64,000 bases of DNA from Mesorhizobium_K sp040049215 (GCF_040049215.1 NZ_JBDZDN010000001.1:310001-374000); one strand, 5' to 3'. Counted from the first letter of the stretch, positions 27,133 through 35,558 are shown. Notes: generated by a model not told the origin, from the sequence alone. Program-made: numbers and translations.

Positions 27133-28161
27133 ATGAACCTGTTCGACATGCTGGCCAATGCGCAGAACGGCCAGGGGATGGAGATGCTGGCGCGGCAGTT
27201 CGGATTGTCGCAGCAGCAGACGCAGGCCGCCGTCGAGGCGCTGCTGCCGGCCTTTTCGCAGGGATTGAAGCGCAACGCATCCGACCCCTACGGCGTCGGC
27301 GCTTTCATGACCGCGATGGCGAGCGGGCAGCACGCCAGATATTTCGAGGACGCGCAGAACGCCTTCACCCCGCAGGGCATGCAGGAGGGCAACGGCATCC
27401 TCGGGCATCTCTTCGGCTCGAAGGACCTGTCGCGCGCGGTGGCGGCCCAGGCGGCGCAGGCGACCGGCATCGGCACCCAGGTCCTGCAGCAGATGCTGCC
27501 GGTCATCGCCTCGATGATCATGGGCGGGCTGTTCAAGCAGTCGACCAATCAACTCAACCCGGCGAGCCAGGCGGCCGGTTTCGGCGGGTCGGGCAACCCG
27601 CTGCAGGAGATCATCGAGCAGATGATGCGGCAAGGCACTGCGATGGGGGGCGGTGCGATGGGGGGCGGCGGCATGGGCATGCCCGGCGGCCAGCAGAGAC
27701 AGGCGCCGCAGCAGCAGACGCCGGCACAAACGGTCGACCCGTTCGACAACCCGTTCGGCAAGGTGCTGAAGGACATGTTCGGCGGCGCCATCCCCGGAAT
27801 GCCGGGGGGCATGCCTGGCGGGCAGCAGGAAGCGCCGCAGCGGCGGCACGCCGATCCGGAACCGCAGGCCCCGTCCCAGAATCCGTGGGGCGACAACCCG
27901 CTCGGCAAAATCTTCGAGGAGATGCTGAAGGGCGCGCAAGGCGGACAGGCCGGCCAGCGGGATCCCGAGCCGCAAACGCAACGGCCGCGCAGCGGCCAGG
28001 GGGCTGGCCAGAGGTCCGGCGAGGAAGGGGGGCGCAAGAACCCCTATGACGATTTGTTCGGCGAGATGTTCGAGACCGGGCGCAAGCAGCGCGACGAATA
28101 CCAGAAGGGAGTCGAGAACATCTTCGACCAGTTCAGCAAGGGGATGGATAGGTACCGGTAG
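27133..28161 (+). CDS. DUF937 domain protein with low-complexity tail
   Basis: A 342-residue protein. The first 130 residues (LFDMLANAQNGQGMEMLARQ and onward, with QMLPVIASMIMGGLF) form the DUF937/YidB-like helical domain. The rest is rich in Gly, Met, Gln and Pro with repeated DPFDNPFGKVLKDMFGG, NPWGDNPLGKIFEEMLKG and NPYDDLFGEMFETG units, suggesting three related short binding modules on a flexible chain. GGAGGAG precedes the ATG. The 288-base upstream gap holds GTACCGGCCGGTAC and a GTGCATTTTTGCAC hairpin but no gene. The function of the family is unknown. Confidence 0.8.
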   Translation: MNLFDMLANAQNGQGMEMLARQFGLSQQQTQAAVEALLPAFSQGLKRNASDPYGVGAFMTAMASGQHARYFEDAQNAFTPQGMQEGNGILGHLFGSKDLSRAVAAQAAQATGIGTQVLQQMLPVIASMIMGGLFKQSTNQLNPASQAAGFGGSGNPLQEIIEQMMRQGTAMGGGAMGGGGMGMPGGQQRQAPQQQTPAQTVDPFDNPFGKVLKDMFGGAIPGMPGGMPGGQQEAPQRRHADPEPQAPSQNPWGDNPLGKIFEEMLKGAQGGQAGQRDPEPQTQRPRSGQGAGQRSGEEGGRKNPYDDLFGEMFETGRKQRDEYQKGVENIFDQFSKGMDRYR

Positions 28162-28214
28162 GGAACGAAGGCGGAGTCCTTCGGCGGCGGTTTAATTCAC
28201 GAGAAGCCTCAGCT

Positions 28215-29192
28215 TTGCGTTTCAACCTTGTCCTTTGCACCTTGCGGGATGGGCCGCAAACGACAGGCGACCTGGAAGCGATCGCTCGATTCGTAGAAGA
28301 AATCGATCCGCGCATAAATGCCGCGGTGCTGGGCGAAGGATTTGGACACCGCCTGCTGCGCGCTCATTTATGGCGGCGACCCACTCTTTCTGTCGTACTG
28401 AAGAGGAGAGGATCTCTAACGCTCCTTCCGGGCAGGATCCTGACCTCGAAACCGCTGATGAAATCCGGCGAATACAGACGCCTTGCCGGCGCCGGTGTGC
28501 CGGTGCCGCGGTGGGCAGTCATCGCTCCGGATACTGCCCTCGATCCGGACGACTGGGGTCCTTACGTGGTCGAGAAGCCCAACTATGGCGCTCTTGGAGC
28601 CCATGTGCGGATCAAGCGGACGGGCCGGGTAAAATACAAGCCCCCCGAGCAGCTCGACAACGCCCATTACGGACGACGGGGAGGCATGCTTGTCCAGGAG
28701 TTTATCTACACTGGCGAATGGCCGCAGAGCTTCCGGGTAACGACGCTGCTCGGAACGGTCATCCTCTGCTATCACCAGACGACGGTCGGCCGCGGCAATC
28801 CGCTGTCCGGGCGCTGGAATCACGGCAAGGACGCGGGGCCGTCAATCGTATCCAACACCAAGGAGATGAAGGTCACCCTGACGCAGGATCGCGACATCAT
28901 CTCGCTTTGCGAAGATGCCCACCGGTCCGCGTTTCCAGATATTCCCCTGCTGGGCTTCGACGTCATCAGGGATGCCGATAGCGGCAAGCTCTACATCCTC
29001 GAGTGCCACGCACACGGCCCAACCTGGCCTTTTTCGTCCGATACCGCGCGGAGCATCCAGGAAAAGAACGGCATCGACTTCGTGTCTCAGTTCAACGCCC
29101 TCAAGACGTGCGCCAATATTCTTGCCGAAGCTACTCCGCGACTGGCGACAAGGCGCATGCCTTTTCAATCAGTCGAGGCGAACTGGACTTGA
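28215..29192 (+). CDS. ATP-grasp ligase of an accessory peptide cassette
   Basis: A 325-residue ATP-grasp protein. The nucleotide-binding lysine and glycine loop are in YVVEKPNYGALGAHVRI (near residue 120), the adenine-side segment in GMLVQEFIYTGEWPQSFRV (near 160), and the metal ligands in LGFDVIRDADSGKLYILECH near 260. ATP-grasp enzymes join a carboxylate to an amine or thiol via acyl phosphate. The start is a TTG with GAGAAG upstream; no ATG occurs until about residue 75. The next gene is a 30-residue peptide with a RiPP-like leader, so peptide or amino-acid ligation is a plausible but unproven role. Base composition is lower in GC than the flanks. Confidence 0.75.
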   Translation: MRFNLVLCTLRDGPQTTGDLEAIARFVEEIDPRINAAVLGEGFGHRLLRAHLWRRPTLSVVLKRRGSLTLLPGRILTSKPLMKSGEYRRLAGAGVPVPRWAVIAPDTALDPDDWGPYVVEKPNYGALGAHVRIKRTGRVKYKPPEQLDNAHYGRRGGMLVQEFIYTGEWPQSFRVTTLLGTVILCYHQTTVGRGNPLSGRWNHGKDAGPSIVSNTKEMKVTLTQDRDIISLCEDAHRSAFPDIPLLGFDVIRDADSGKLYILECHAHGPTWPFSSDTARSIQEKNGIDFVSQFNALKTCANILAEATPRLATRRMPFQSVEANWT

Positions 29193-29373
29193 GCTGGCTC
29201 GAGTTACCCTCCACAACGCGATTCTTATCCACTTGCCGCATCCGGCAGATCGGCGCGCTTTGTTGCGCGGATACCACAATAAGCGGAAATTCCACGGTAT
29301 TTTCGGCAGCCGAGGTTGACTTGGCTCGTTCCCTTGGCGTTTTTGTGACGCATTATCTCAGGAGAGGACCATT

Positions 29374-29466
29374 ATGAAGAAGTCTTATGAGAAGCCGATG
29401 CTCGTCCGGCGCGAAAAACTTACCAAGGTGACGGCCAAACCGATCGACTCGCTGATCCTCGAGTAG
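29374..29466 (+). CDS. Short peptide with lasso-type leader, beside ATP-grasp and acyltransferase genes
   Basis: A 30-residue peptide: a 21-residue leader (YEKPMLVRREKLTKVTA after MKKS) and the C-terminal KPIDSLILE. The leader is nearly identical to those of three tandem genes 16 kb away and fits YxxPxLxxxGxxxxxTx with Glu for Gly. AGGAGAGG lies before the ATG. The presumed core has nine residues, ends with an acidic residue at position 9 and starts with Lys rather than Gly. It lies between an ATP-grasp enzyme and an LpxL-like protein. Coding status rests on the conserved leader and good ribosome site; chemistry is unknown. Confidence 0.8.
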   Translation: MKKSYEKPMLVRREKLTKVTAKPIDSLILE

Positions 29467-29521
29467 TAGTTGCATCGCAACCTGTCGGGGATGCGCTGCC
29501 TATCTCCGATGGTTCTCAAAT

Positions 29522-30634
29522 ATGGCGAGGCCTAAGTACAGCTTGGCGTCTGCTGGCGTTCGCGCGTCAAAGCCGCCTCGCTATCAATATTGGTTCAGCT
29601 CCGAAATACCGCTGAGCACACATGACGGGACGGCTGTCTTCTACAGCAGGCGCGAGATCCACCCCCGTCGCACAAAGCCGATCAAATCTCACGACATAAA
29701 AGAAATTCTTCTCTTGGGTTTTTACCTGTGCGTAGCGGCCGTCGTGCCCGCGAGGCATTGGAATCCCATATGCCGGTTCGTATCGCGCCTTCGCGTTCGC
29801 AAGCATCGCCGCAAGCTGTTCGCCACACTTAAACGCGACTTGGCGGCGGTCGCGCCTGCCGCCGATCCCGAAGCGTTTTTCAGCGAATACCGGACGTCAC
29901 TGCACCGGGGACGCATGTACTACATGGCGCAAATCGCCGGATGGCATTGGAAACCCAGAATTATCGTCGAAGGCGCCGAGGAAATCCGGCGCGCGACCTC
30001 TGGCGGAGGCGGCGCACTGGTGTGGTGCGAAAACCTTGCGGCACAGACTCTGATGGGAAAACGGGCGCTCCACGAGTCGGGGATAGAGGCCTACCAAGTC
30101 GCGGCAACACAGCATGGCCACTCAACCACGGCTTTCGGACAGACGGTAATCAATCCGATCCTGCTTGGAATCGAAAACAGGTTTCTCAAGGGCCGCTTTG
30201 CGTTCGATGCTTCCGATACGATTCATGTCACGAGACGCATCCTCGACGCCTTGCGGACCAATGCGGTCGTTCTGGTCGCCGCCAACACCTACTACGGGCG
30301 GCGATTCGTGCAGATGCCGGTGGGCAACAGAGGATATGCCCACTTCGCCACGGCACCGGCCAATTTCGCGGCGAAGGGAAAGACAACCCTGCTGAGGATG
30401 TCGACCGTGGAGACTGTTCCTTTCAGCGAATTCCGAGCCATCATCAGGCCGATTGCGCCGCCTGAACGAACTGGCCTCAAGCCCGGCGTGAGAGACGCGG
30501 CCATAACAGAGGTTGTTTCCGCATTTTGCGAAGCCTCCGAAACCGCGGTCGTAAATTTCCCTGCGCAGTGCCTGGGAATCGGCAGGAGCCTGGTCGGCCA
30601 CTCGCTCGACGAGCGCCCAGGTTTCCGCCGCTAG
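29522..30634 (+). CDS. LpxL/HtrB-like acyltransferase superfamily protein, atypical
   Basis: A 370-residue protein with a hydrophobic segment near residues 63-78 (EILLLGFYLCVAAVV). The body resembles the lauroyl/myristoyl acyltransferase fold: GGGALVWCENLAAQTLM, then ILDALRTNAVVLVAANTYYG and FATAPANFAAKGKTTLLRM. In the classical family the first block carries a catalytic HxxxxD/E; here the histidine position reads WCEN, so catalysis may differ. It follows the leader-peptide gene by 55 bases and may act on the peptide, a lipid or a capsule sugar. The assignment rests on domain layout, not a clear family match. Confidence 0.55.
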   Translation: MARPKYSLASAGVRASKPPRYQYWFSSEIPLSTHDGTAVFYSRREIHPRRTKPIKSHDIKEILLLGFYLCVAAVVPARHWNPICRFVSRLRVRKHRRKLFATLKRDLAAVAPAADPEAFFSEYRTSLHRGRMYYMAQIAGWHWKPRIIVEGAEEIRRATSGGGGALVWCENLAAQTLMGKRALHESGIEAYQVAATQHGHSTTAFGQTVINPILLGIENRFLKGRFAFDASDTIHVTRRILDALRTNAVVLVAANTYYGRRFVQMPVGNRGYAHFATAPANFAAKGKTTLLRMSTVETVPFSEFRAIIRPIAPPERTGLKPGVRDAAITEVVSAFCEASETAVVNFPAQCLGIGRSLVGHSLDERPGFRR

Positions 30635-30660
30635 TCGGTTCCCCGTACCGCTCGGACGCT

Positions 30661-30775
30661 ATCGCGAAACGTTTAAAGCGCGTCGCGATCTTTCAGATCC
30701 GCTTTCCGCGCTCTGAGTCTTTGTCTTACGCATGTCTTTATCCCGAAACCGGCTCCCATTTTCGGGAGACACTCT
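30661..30775. repeat. Rhizobial palindromic intergenic repeat (RIME-like)
   Basis: About 115 bases with the typical string AAAGCGCGTCGCGATCTTTC, an ATCGCGA...TCGCGAT inverted repeat at the left and a TCCCGAAA...TTTTCGGGA hairpin at the right. Closely related mosaic elements occur in many copies in rhizobial intergenic DNA. It lies just after the accessory cassette, so it may mark its right border. Confidence 0.65.
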
Positions 30776-30913
30776 CCAATCGAAGGACTGGACAACCAGA
30801 CCTATGAGATAGCTCAGCGCAGTTAACCCTTGGCGACACCTTTCGCCGGCGAGGCCCATCGGGTAAGGGCGCGGGGAATTCCCTTCCCTCATCCGCCAGG
30901 TCCCGCGCAAGAC

Positions 30914-32536
30914 ATGATCCGCCTCGAAAACATCAGCAAGCAGAACGGCCAGCAGCTCGTCTTCGTCGAGGCGTCCGCAGCACTCCTCAAAGGCGAGAAG
31001 GTCGGCCTCGTCGGTCCCAACGGCGCCGGCAAGACGACGCTGTTTCGCCTGATCACCGGGGAGGAGCAGCCCGACGAAGGCCAGGTGTCGATCGAGCGCG
31101 GCGTGACCATCGGCTATTTCAGCCAGGATGTCGGCGACATGGCGGGGCTGAGCGCCGTCGCCGCGGTGATGGACGGCGCCGGGCCGGTGAGCGCGCTTGC
31201 CGCCGAGCTTGCGGAGCTGGAGGCCGCGATGAGCGACCCCGAGCGCGCCGGCGAGATGGACGACATCATCACGCGCTACGGCGAGGTGCAGGGACGCTTC
31301 GAGGAGCTCGACGGCTATGCGCTGGACGGCCGCGCGCGCGAGGTGCTCGACGGGCTCGGCTTCAGCCAGGAGATGATGGACGGCGACGTCGCAAAACTGT
31401 CGGGCGGCTGGAAGATGCGCGTGGCGCTGGCGCGGATTCTCTTGATGCGGCCGGACGCCATGCTGCTCGACGAGCCGAGCAACCATCTCGACCTCGAAAG
31501 CCTGATCTGGCTGGAGGAATTCCTGAAGGGTTATGACGGCGCGCTGCTGATGACCTCGCACGACCGCGAGTTCATGAACCGCATCGTCAACAAGATCGTC
31601 GAGATCGACGGCGGCGCGCTGACGGCGCATTCGGGCAACTATGAATTCTACCAGCAGCAGCGCGCGCTGAACGAAAAGCAGATGCAGGCGCAGTTCGAGC
31701 GCCAGCAGGCGATGCTGGCCAAGGAGATCGCCTTCATCGAGCGTTTCAAGGCGCGCGCAAGCCACGCCGCGCAAGTGCAGAGCCGGGTGAAGAAGCTGGA
31801 GAAGATCGACCGGGTGGAGCCGCCGAAGCGCCGGCAGACCGTGTCGTTCGAGTTTCAGCCGGCGCCGCGCTCGGGCGAGGACGTGGTCACGCTGAAGGCG
31901 GTCCACAAAAGCTATGGCAGCCGGTCCATCTATGAGGGGCTGGATTTCCAGGTGCGGCGGCGCGAGCGCTGGTGCGTGATGGGCATCAACGGCGCCGGCA
32001 AGTCGACGCTGTTGAAGCTGGTCGCAGGCGCGGCAAAGCCCGACAACGGGACGGTGGCGCGGGGGCCGAGCGTCAAGATGGGCTATTTCGCACAGCACGC
32101 AATGGAATTGCTGGAAGGCGAGCGCACCGTGTTCCAGTCGCTGGAGGACCAGTTCCCGCAGGCTGGGCAGGCACCGCTGCGCGCGCTGGCAGGGTGCTTC
32201 GGCTTTTCCGGCGACGAGATCGAGAAGAAGTGCCGAGTGCTGTCAGGCGGCGAAAAGGCGCGGCTGGTTATGGCCAAGATGCTGTTCGATCCACCGAACT
32301 TCCTGGTGCTGGACGAACCGACCAACCATCTGGACATCGCGACCAAGGAAATGCTGGTGAGCGCGCTGTCGCAGTATGAGGGCGCGATGCTGTTCGTGTC
32401 GCACGACCGCCATTTCCTGGCGGCGCTGTCGAACCGCGTGCTGGAGCTGACGCCGGAGGGCATCCACACCTATGGCGGCGGCTATACGGAATATGTCGCG
32501 CGCACGGGACACGAGGCGCCGGGCCTGAGAAGCTGA
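30914..32536 (+). CDS. ABC-F family ATPase
   Basis: A 540-residue protein with two ABC ATPase domains and no membrane part, hence the ABC-F translation-factor class (EttA/Uup/YbiT relatives). Domain 1: Walker A GPNGAGKTT, signature LSGGWKMR, Walker B LLDEPSNHLD. Domain 2: GINGAGKST, LSGGEKAR, VLDEPTNHLD. A basic helical linker (FIERFKARASHAAQVQSRVK) joins them, as in ribosome-binding ABC-F proteins. The chosen ATG begins IRLENISKQNG; upstream codons belong to no known domain. Which ABC-F subtype it is cannot be decided here. Confidence 0.92.
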   Translation: MIRLENISKQNGQQLVFVEASAALLKGEKVGLVGPNGAGKTTLFRLITGEEQPDEGQVSIERGVTIGYFSQDVGDMAGLSAVAAVMDGAGPVSALAAELAELEAAMSDPERAGEMDDIITRYGEVQGRFEELDGYALDGRAREVLDGLGFSQEMMDGDVAKLSGGWKMRVALARILLMRPDAMLLDEPSNHLDLESLIWLEEFLKGYDGALLMTSHDREFMNRIVNKIVEIDGGALTAHSGNYEFYQQQRALNEKQMQAQFERQQAMLAKEIAFIERFKARASHAAQVQSRVKKLEKIDRVEPPKRRQTVSFEFQPAPRSGEDVVTLKAVHKSYGSRSIYEGLDFQVRRRERWCVMGINGAGKSTLLKLVAGAAKPDNGTVARGPSVKMGYFAQHAMELLEGERTVFQSLEDQFPQAGQAPLRALAGCFGFSGDEIEKKCRVLSGGEKARLVMAKMLFDPPNFLVLDEPTNHLDIATKEMLVSALSQYEGAMLFVSHDRHFLAALSNRVLELTPEGIHTYGGGYTEYVARTGHEAPGLRS

Positions 32537-32540
32537 CATG

Positions 32541-32572
32541 AAAAAGCCCGGCCTTCGCGAAGAAGGCCGGGC
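32541..32572 (-). terminator. Intrinsic terminator downstream of the DUF1127 gene
   Basis: Stem GCCCGGCCTTC/GAAGGCCGGGC followed on the minus strand by TTTTTC. The same hairpin lies just past the stop of the convergent ABC-F gene, so it may serve both directions. Confidence 0.8.
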
Positions 32573-32651
32573 ACTCTTGCAGGCGGCCGGCGGGGGAAAC
32601 CGGCAGGGAAGCCTGCATTCGATTCGAGCGCGCCTGGCGCTCTCCCGCCGC

Positions 32652-32954
32652 TCAAGAAACGCGGCGGGCCATCTCCTCGATGCTGTTCAGCCTCGCATGG
32701 GCAAGCGGGCCGAGATGCGCGGTCGGGTCGCTGCCGAAAGGAAGATCGACGACGACGGTGAGATCGGATCGCGTGAGCCCGATGTCAGCGAGTTCGGTGT
32801 CAGACATCTCGCCGAGGCGGTAGAACTCGCGGCGGTTTTTCCAGGCGCGCAGGAACCGCGAGACGGCGTTGACGATGCCCGTAACAGCGTTGGCCGGGCG
32901 CGCATAGGCGCGCGCCGCGTCGTGCATGGTGTGGGGGGCGTGGATCGTGGCCAT
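32652..32954 (-). CDS. DUF1127 (YjiS-like) small protein
   Basis: A 100-residue protein whose C-terminal half carries the DUF1127 arginine-rich helix and signature: AWKNRREFYRLGEMSDTELADIGLTRSDL. GAAGGAGACCGAC precedes the ATG. Small DUF1127 proteins are linked to stress, phosphate and RNA metabolism in alphaproteobacteria. It is divergent from a LysR gene resembling VtlR/LsrB; VtlR of Brucella activates several DUF1127 genes. The 3' untranslated region (32573-32651) folds into small hairpins with C-rich loops (CTTC, TTTCCCCCG) before the terminator. This example is longer than the roughly 50-residue minimal forms. Confidence 0.9.
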   Translation of the reverse strand: MATIHAPHTMHDAARAYARPANAVTGIVNAVSRFLRAWKNRREFYRLGEMSDTELADIGLTRSDLTVVVDLPFGSDPTAHLGPLAHARLNSIEEMARRVS

Positions 32955-33124
32955 GTCGGTCTCCTTCAAACGAGCGCGAAGATCCGATCCGGCAAACCGC
33001 AGTGAATGCGGCCGGGGAAAACGGGCTCCTGCTTCGGCTTACGTTGGGAGATTGCCACCAGGAGATTGATTTATCCAACGAATGTTTCTAATCTTTACCA
33101 TCAACGAAGATGATAGGTGACAGC

Positions 33125-34084
33125 ATGGCCTCGCCGCTCGATCTCGACCAGTTGCAGACCTTCATCACCATCTCCGACACCGGCAGCTTCACCCGCGCTG
33201 CCGACGAGGTGCACCGCACCCAGTCGGCCGTCTCGATGCAGATGCGCAGGCTCGAGGAGCGCATCGGCAAGCCGCTGTTCGAGAAGGACGGGCGCACCAA
33301 CAGGCTGACCGAGGAGGGCGAGAGGCTGCTCTCCTATGCGCGGCGGATGATGCACCTGAACCGCGAGACTCTGGCCGCCTTCGACGACCGGGCGCTGGAA
33401 GGAACGATCCGCATCGGCACGCCCGACGACTATGCCGACCGCTTCCTGCCCGAGATCATGGCGCGTTTCGCCCGCTCCAACCCACGGGTGGAACTGACCG
33501 TCATCTGCGAGCCGACGCCGGGGCTGGTCGAGCACATCAAGCGCGGCAATCTCGATCTCGCCATCGTGACGCACCATGATGCGCGGGGCCAATCCGAAGT
33601 GGTGCGGCGCGAGCCGCTGCTCTGGGTGACGTCGGCCAACCACGCGACGCATGAACAGGAGGTGCTGCCGATGGCGTTCGGCCGGCCGACCTGCATCTGG
33701 CGGCGCGCGGCTTGCGAGGTGCTGGACAAGAACAACCGCGAGTACCGGGTGCTGTTCTCCAGCTTCTCGGCGACGGTGATCACGGCCGCCGTGCTTTCGG
33801 GGCTGGCCATTTCCGTCTTGCCGGAATGCGCGCTCAGGCCCGGCATGCGGGTGCTGGGCGACGCCGACGGCTTCGGCGCCCTGCCCGACTGCAAGATCGG
33901 CATCATGCGCGGCCATACAGCGCGGCCGGAAATCGTCGACGCCATCGCCAGGCATATTTCCGACAGCCTGGACAACATCTCCGTGCCGATGGCCGAGGAG
34001 GCCGGCGGCTATGATTTCGCGGCGCTGACATCGGCGGTGCGCGGACGCCGGCTGAAGCCGAGCCACGTCCTGCCGGGGTGGTGA
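33125..34084 (+). CDS. LysR-family regulator, VtlR/LsrB-like
   Basis: A 319-residue LysR protein. The N-terminus, PLDLDQLQTFITISDTGSFT then QSAVSMQMRRLEERIGKPLF, closely resembles the VtlR/LsrB group of Brucella and Sinorhizobium. So does RIGTPDDYADRFLPEIMARF. Cysteines that could sense oxidants lie in TVICEPTP, RPTCIWRRAAC and LPECALR. AGGTGA precedes the chosen ATG; another ATG lies five codons upstream. The gene is divergent from a DUF1127 gene, a known VtlR target type. A degraded copy of its last 80 bases occurs near 34540. Confidence 0.88.
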   Translation: MASPLDLDQLQTFITISDTGSFTRAADEVHRTQSAVSMQMRRLEERIGKPLFEKDGRTNRLTEEGERLLSYARRMMHLNRETLAAFDDRALEGTIRIGTPDDYADRFLPEIMARFARSNPRVELTVICEPTPGLVEHIKRGNLDLAIVTHHDARGQSEVVRREPLLWVTSANHATHEQEVLPMAFGRPTCIWRRAACEVLDKNNREYRVLFSSFSATVITAAVLSGLAISVLPECALRPGMRVLGDADGFGALPDCKIGIMRGHTARPEIVDAIARHISDSLDNISVPMAEEAGGYDFAALTSAVRGRRLKPSHVLPGW

Positions 34085-34296
34085 AACAGCCCGGTGCGGG
34101 ATCTCAACGGGTTCCAGGACACGGCCCATGGACGCCTCAGGGCCGGCGGCGGAGTGCCATCCTGTCCCGGTTGAAAGCAATTCTTAACCCCGTGCGGCCA
34201 GTCTACTCCGGCCTTTGATCCTTATTTGTCGCAAATCCGCACGGAAACCGCCTCAACGTTTCCCGGAGTTGCTCTGGTGACCGACGGAGAAACCGC

Positions 34297-34500
34297 ATGA
34301 ACCGCATCCTGGCCGTAACGCTCGTTTCCGTGATGCTCGCCGGTTGCGGGTCGACGAAGGCAACGCGAACCGCGTCGGGCGCGGTGATCGGAGCCGGCAC
34401 GGGCGCGGTCGCCGGTGCCGCGATCGCCGGAACGCCGGGCGCTGTCGTCGGCGGCCTGGGCGGCGCGGCGGCCGGGGCCGTGATCGGCGCGAGCCAGTAA
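34297..34500 (+). CDS. Glycine-zipper small lipoprotein
   Basis: A 67-residue exported lipoprotein. The signal peptide ends in the lipobox LAGC (about residues 15-18), followed by a polar linker and a glycine-alanine rich zipper (GAVIGAGTGAVAGAAIAG repeated through the C-terminus). Such YMGG/glycine-zipper lipoproteins sit in the outer membrane and resemble the OmpA-type lipoprotein SlyB/Omp16 N-domain. It lies between an intact LysR gene and a degraded copy of that gene's 3' end, suggesting insertion with the duplicated end. The start has GACGGAG about 10 bases upstream. Confidence 0.85.
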   Translation: MNRILAVTLVSVMLAGCGSTKATRTASGAVIGAGTGAVAGAAIAGTPGAVVGGLGGAAAGAVIGASQ

Positions 34501-34536
34501 GCGCCAGCCGACGGGATCGTCGAAACGGCCGCCGGG

Positions 34537-34644
34537 CTCCGACAGCCTGGACACCATCTCGGACCCGGTGGCCGGAAAGATGCGGCCTTCTGCTTCGCCG
34601 CCCTGACTTCAGCCAAGGGCACGCCTGTCTCTTGCCCGATTTGA
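34537..34644 (+). pseudogene. Degenerate duplicate of the LysR gene 3' end
   Basis: DNA from 34540 aligns with 33961 onward: the first 14 bases CGACAGCCTGGACA are identical and similarity continues for about 75 bases. The translation SDSLDTISDPVAG parallels SDSLDNISVPMAE; after a frameshift, FAALTSA matches FAALTSA of the intact gene. It has no start and is non-functional. Confidence 0.75.
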
Positions 34645-34712
34645 GACGTGTTCAATCCTCTCGATATCTGTCCGCTCTCTCGGCGGCATCGCGCGGGATT
34701 TCGCAGCAAACG

Positions 34713-35186
34713 TCACTCAAAGCGAATGACCGGAAACTGGCCATCGTTCGCGGCCAGCACGATCTCGGTGAGATAGCTGCGCGTAAGTTCGATGGCTTCG
34801 GCTCCGACCGCTTCACCCCATTCAGCCTCGATTTCCGCATAGATCCGCTCCACGGTCGCCAGAAGCCGTTTTCCGCGTGGGGCAAGCTCTACGATCTTCA
34901 TCCTTGCGTCTTGGGGATCGGCCGACCTACGGATGAGACCTGCCGCATCCATCGGTTCGAGAACTTTCGACACGGCCTGTTTTGTCACGCCGAGCTTCGA
35001 TGCCAGTTCAGTCGAACTTGCCGGACGATCGCGCGCGGCGAGCAGCACGAATCCGTAAGCCGGCCGGATGTCGTGCCACCCCTCATCGCGCAGGCGCCGG
35101 TGCAGGCTATCAATCAACAGCCGATAGGACATGGCGAGAAGCCTGGCCAGCGGAACAGGCTTCCCGCTTTTGCTTACAGCGCCCAT
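34713..35186 (-). CDS. MarR-family transcriptional regulator
   Basis: A 157-residue winged-helix repressor. The DNA-binding part reads ASSTELASKLGVTKQAVSKV then LEPMDAAGLIRRSADPQDAR, the MarR wing. Flanking helices form the dimer interface. Its start overlaps the end of the cupin gene by 13 bases, so the two are cotranscribed and coupled; there is no independent ribosome site. Two identical-type operators before the cupin gene are its likely binding sites, giving autoregulation. The inducing ligand is unknown. Confidence 0.9.
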   Translation of the reverse strand: MGAVSKSGKPVPLARLLAMSYRLLIDSLHRRLRDEGWHDIRPAYGFVLLAARDRPASSTELASKLGVTKQAVSKVLEPMDAAGLIRRSADPQDARMKIVELAPRGKRLLATVERIYAEIEAEWGEAVGAEAIELTRSYLTEIVLAANDGQFPVIRFE

Positions 35187-35545
35187 GGCGGCGTGAACGT
35201 CATATCGCCTACCCGAGCCTGACCGCCGACCGGCAGGCAGCACATGAGCCTTAGCATCTCGTCGCCATTGTTGGCGAGTTCGAACTCGGTATCGCGCGGA
35301 ACCACGATAGCGTCGCCTTTTACGGCCACGCCTGCCTCGTCGCCAATGCGGACAGATGCGGTGCCGTAGAGAACGACGAAGACCTCTTCATGCGACAGCG
35401 AGTGCGGCGTTGCCGGCGTACCTGGTTCGATTTCAACCTGCCAGACTGCCGTTTCGGTGCTGCCCCGGCTCGGCGTCGCCAGCGACGTAAATCTGACTCC
35501 GCCGAGATCATGCGTGTGCCCCGATGGCGCTTGAATGATCGACAT
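35174..35545 (-). CDS. Cupin-domain small protein
   Basis: A 123-residue single cupin barrel. The metal-binding motifs are PATPHSLSHEEVFVVLYG (motif 1, with histidines and glutamate) and DAIVVPRDTEFELANNGDE (motif 2, lacking the usual final His). GGGAGAAGC precedes the ATG. It is the first gene of a two-gene operon with a MarR repressor, as seen for detoxification or ligand-responsive units. Substrate unknown. Confidence 0.85.
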   Translation of the reverse strand: MSIIQAPSGHTHDLGGVRFTSLATPSRGSTETAVWQVEIEPGTPATPHSLSHEEVFVVLYGTASVRIGDEAGVAVKGDAIVVPRDTEFELANNGDEMLRLMCCLPVGGQARVGDMTFTPPWAL

Positions 35546-35558
35546 GCTTCTCCCTTTC

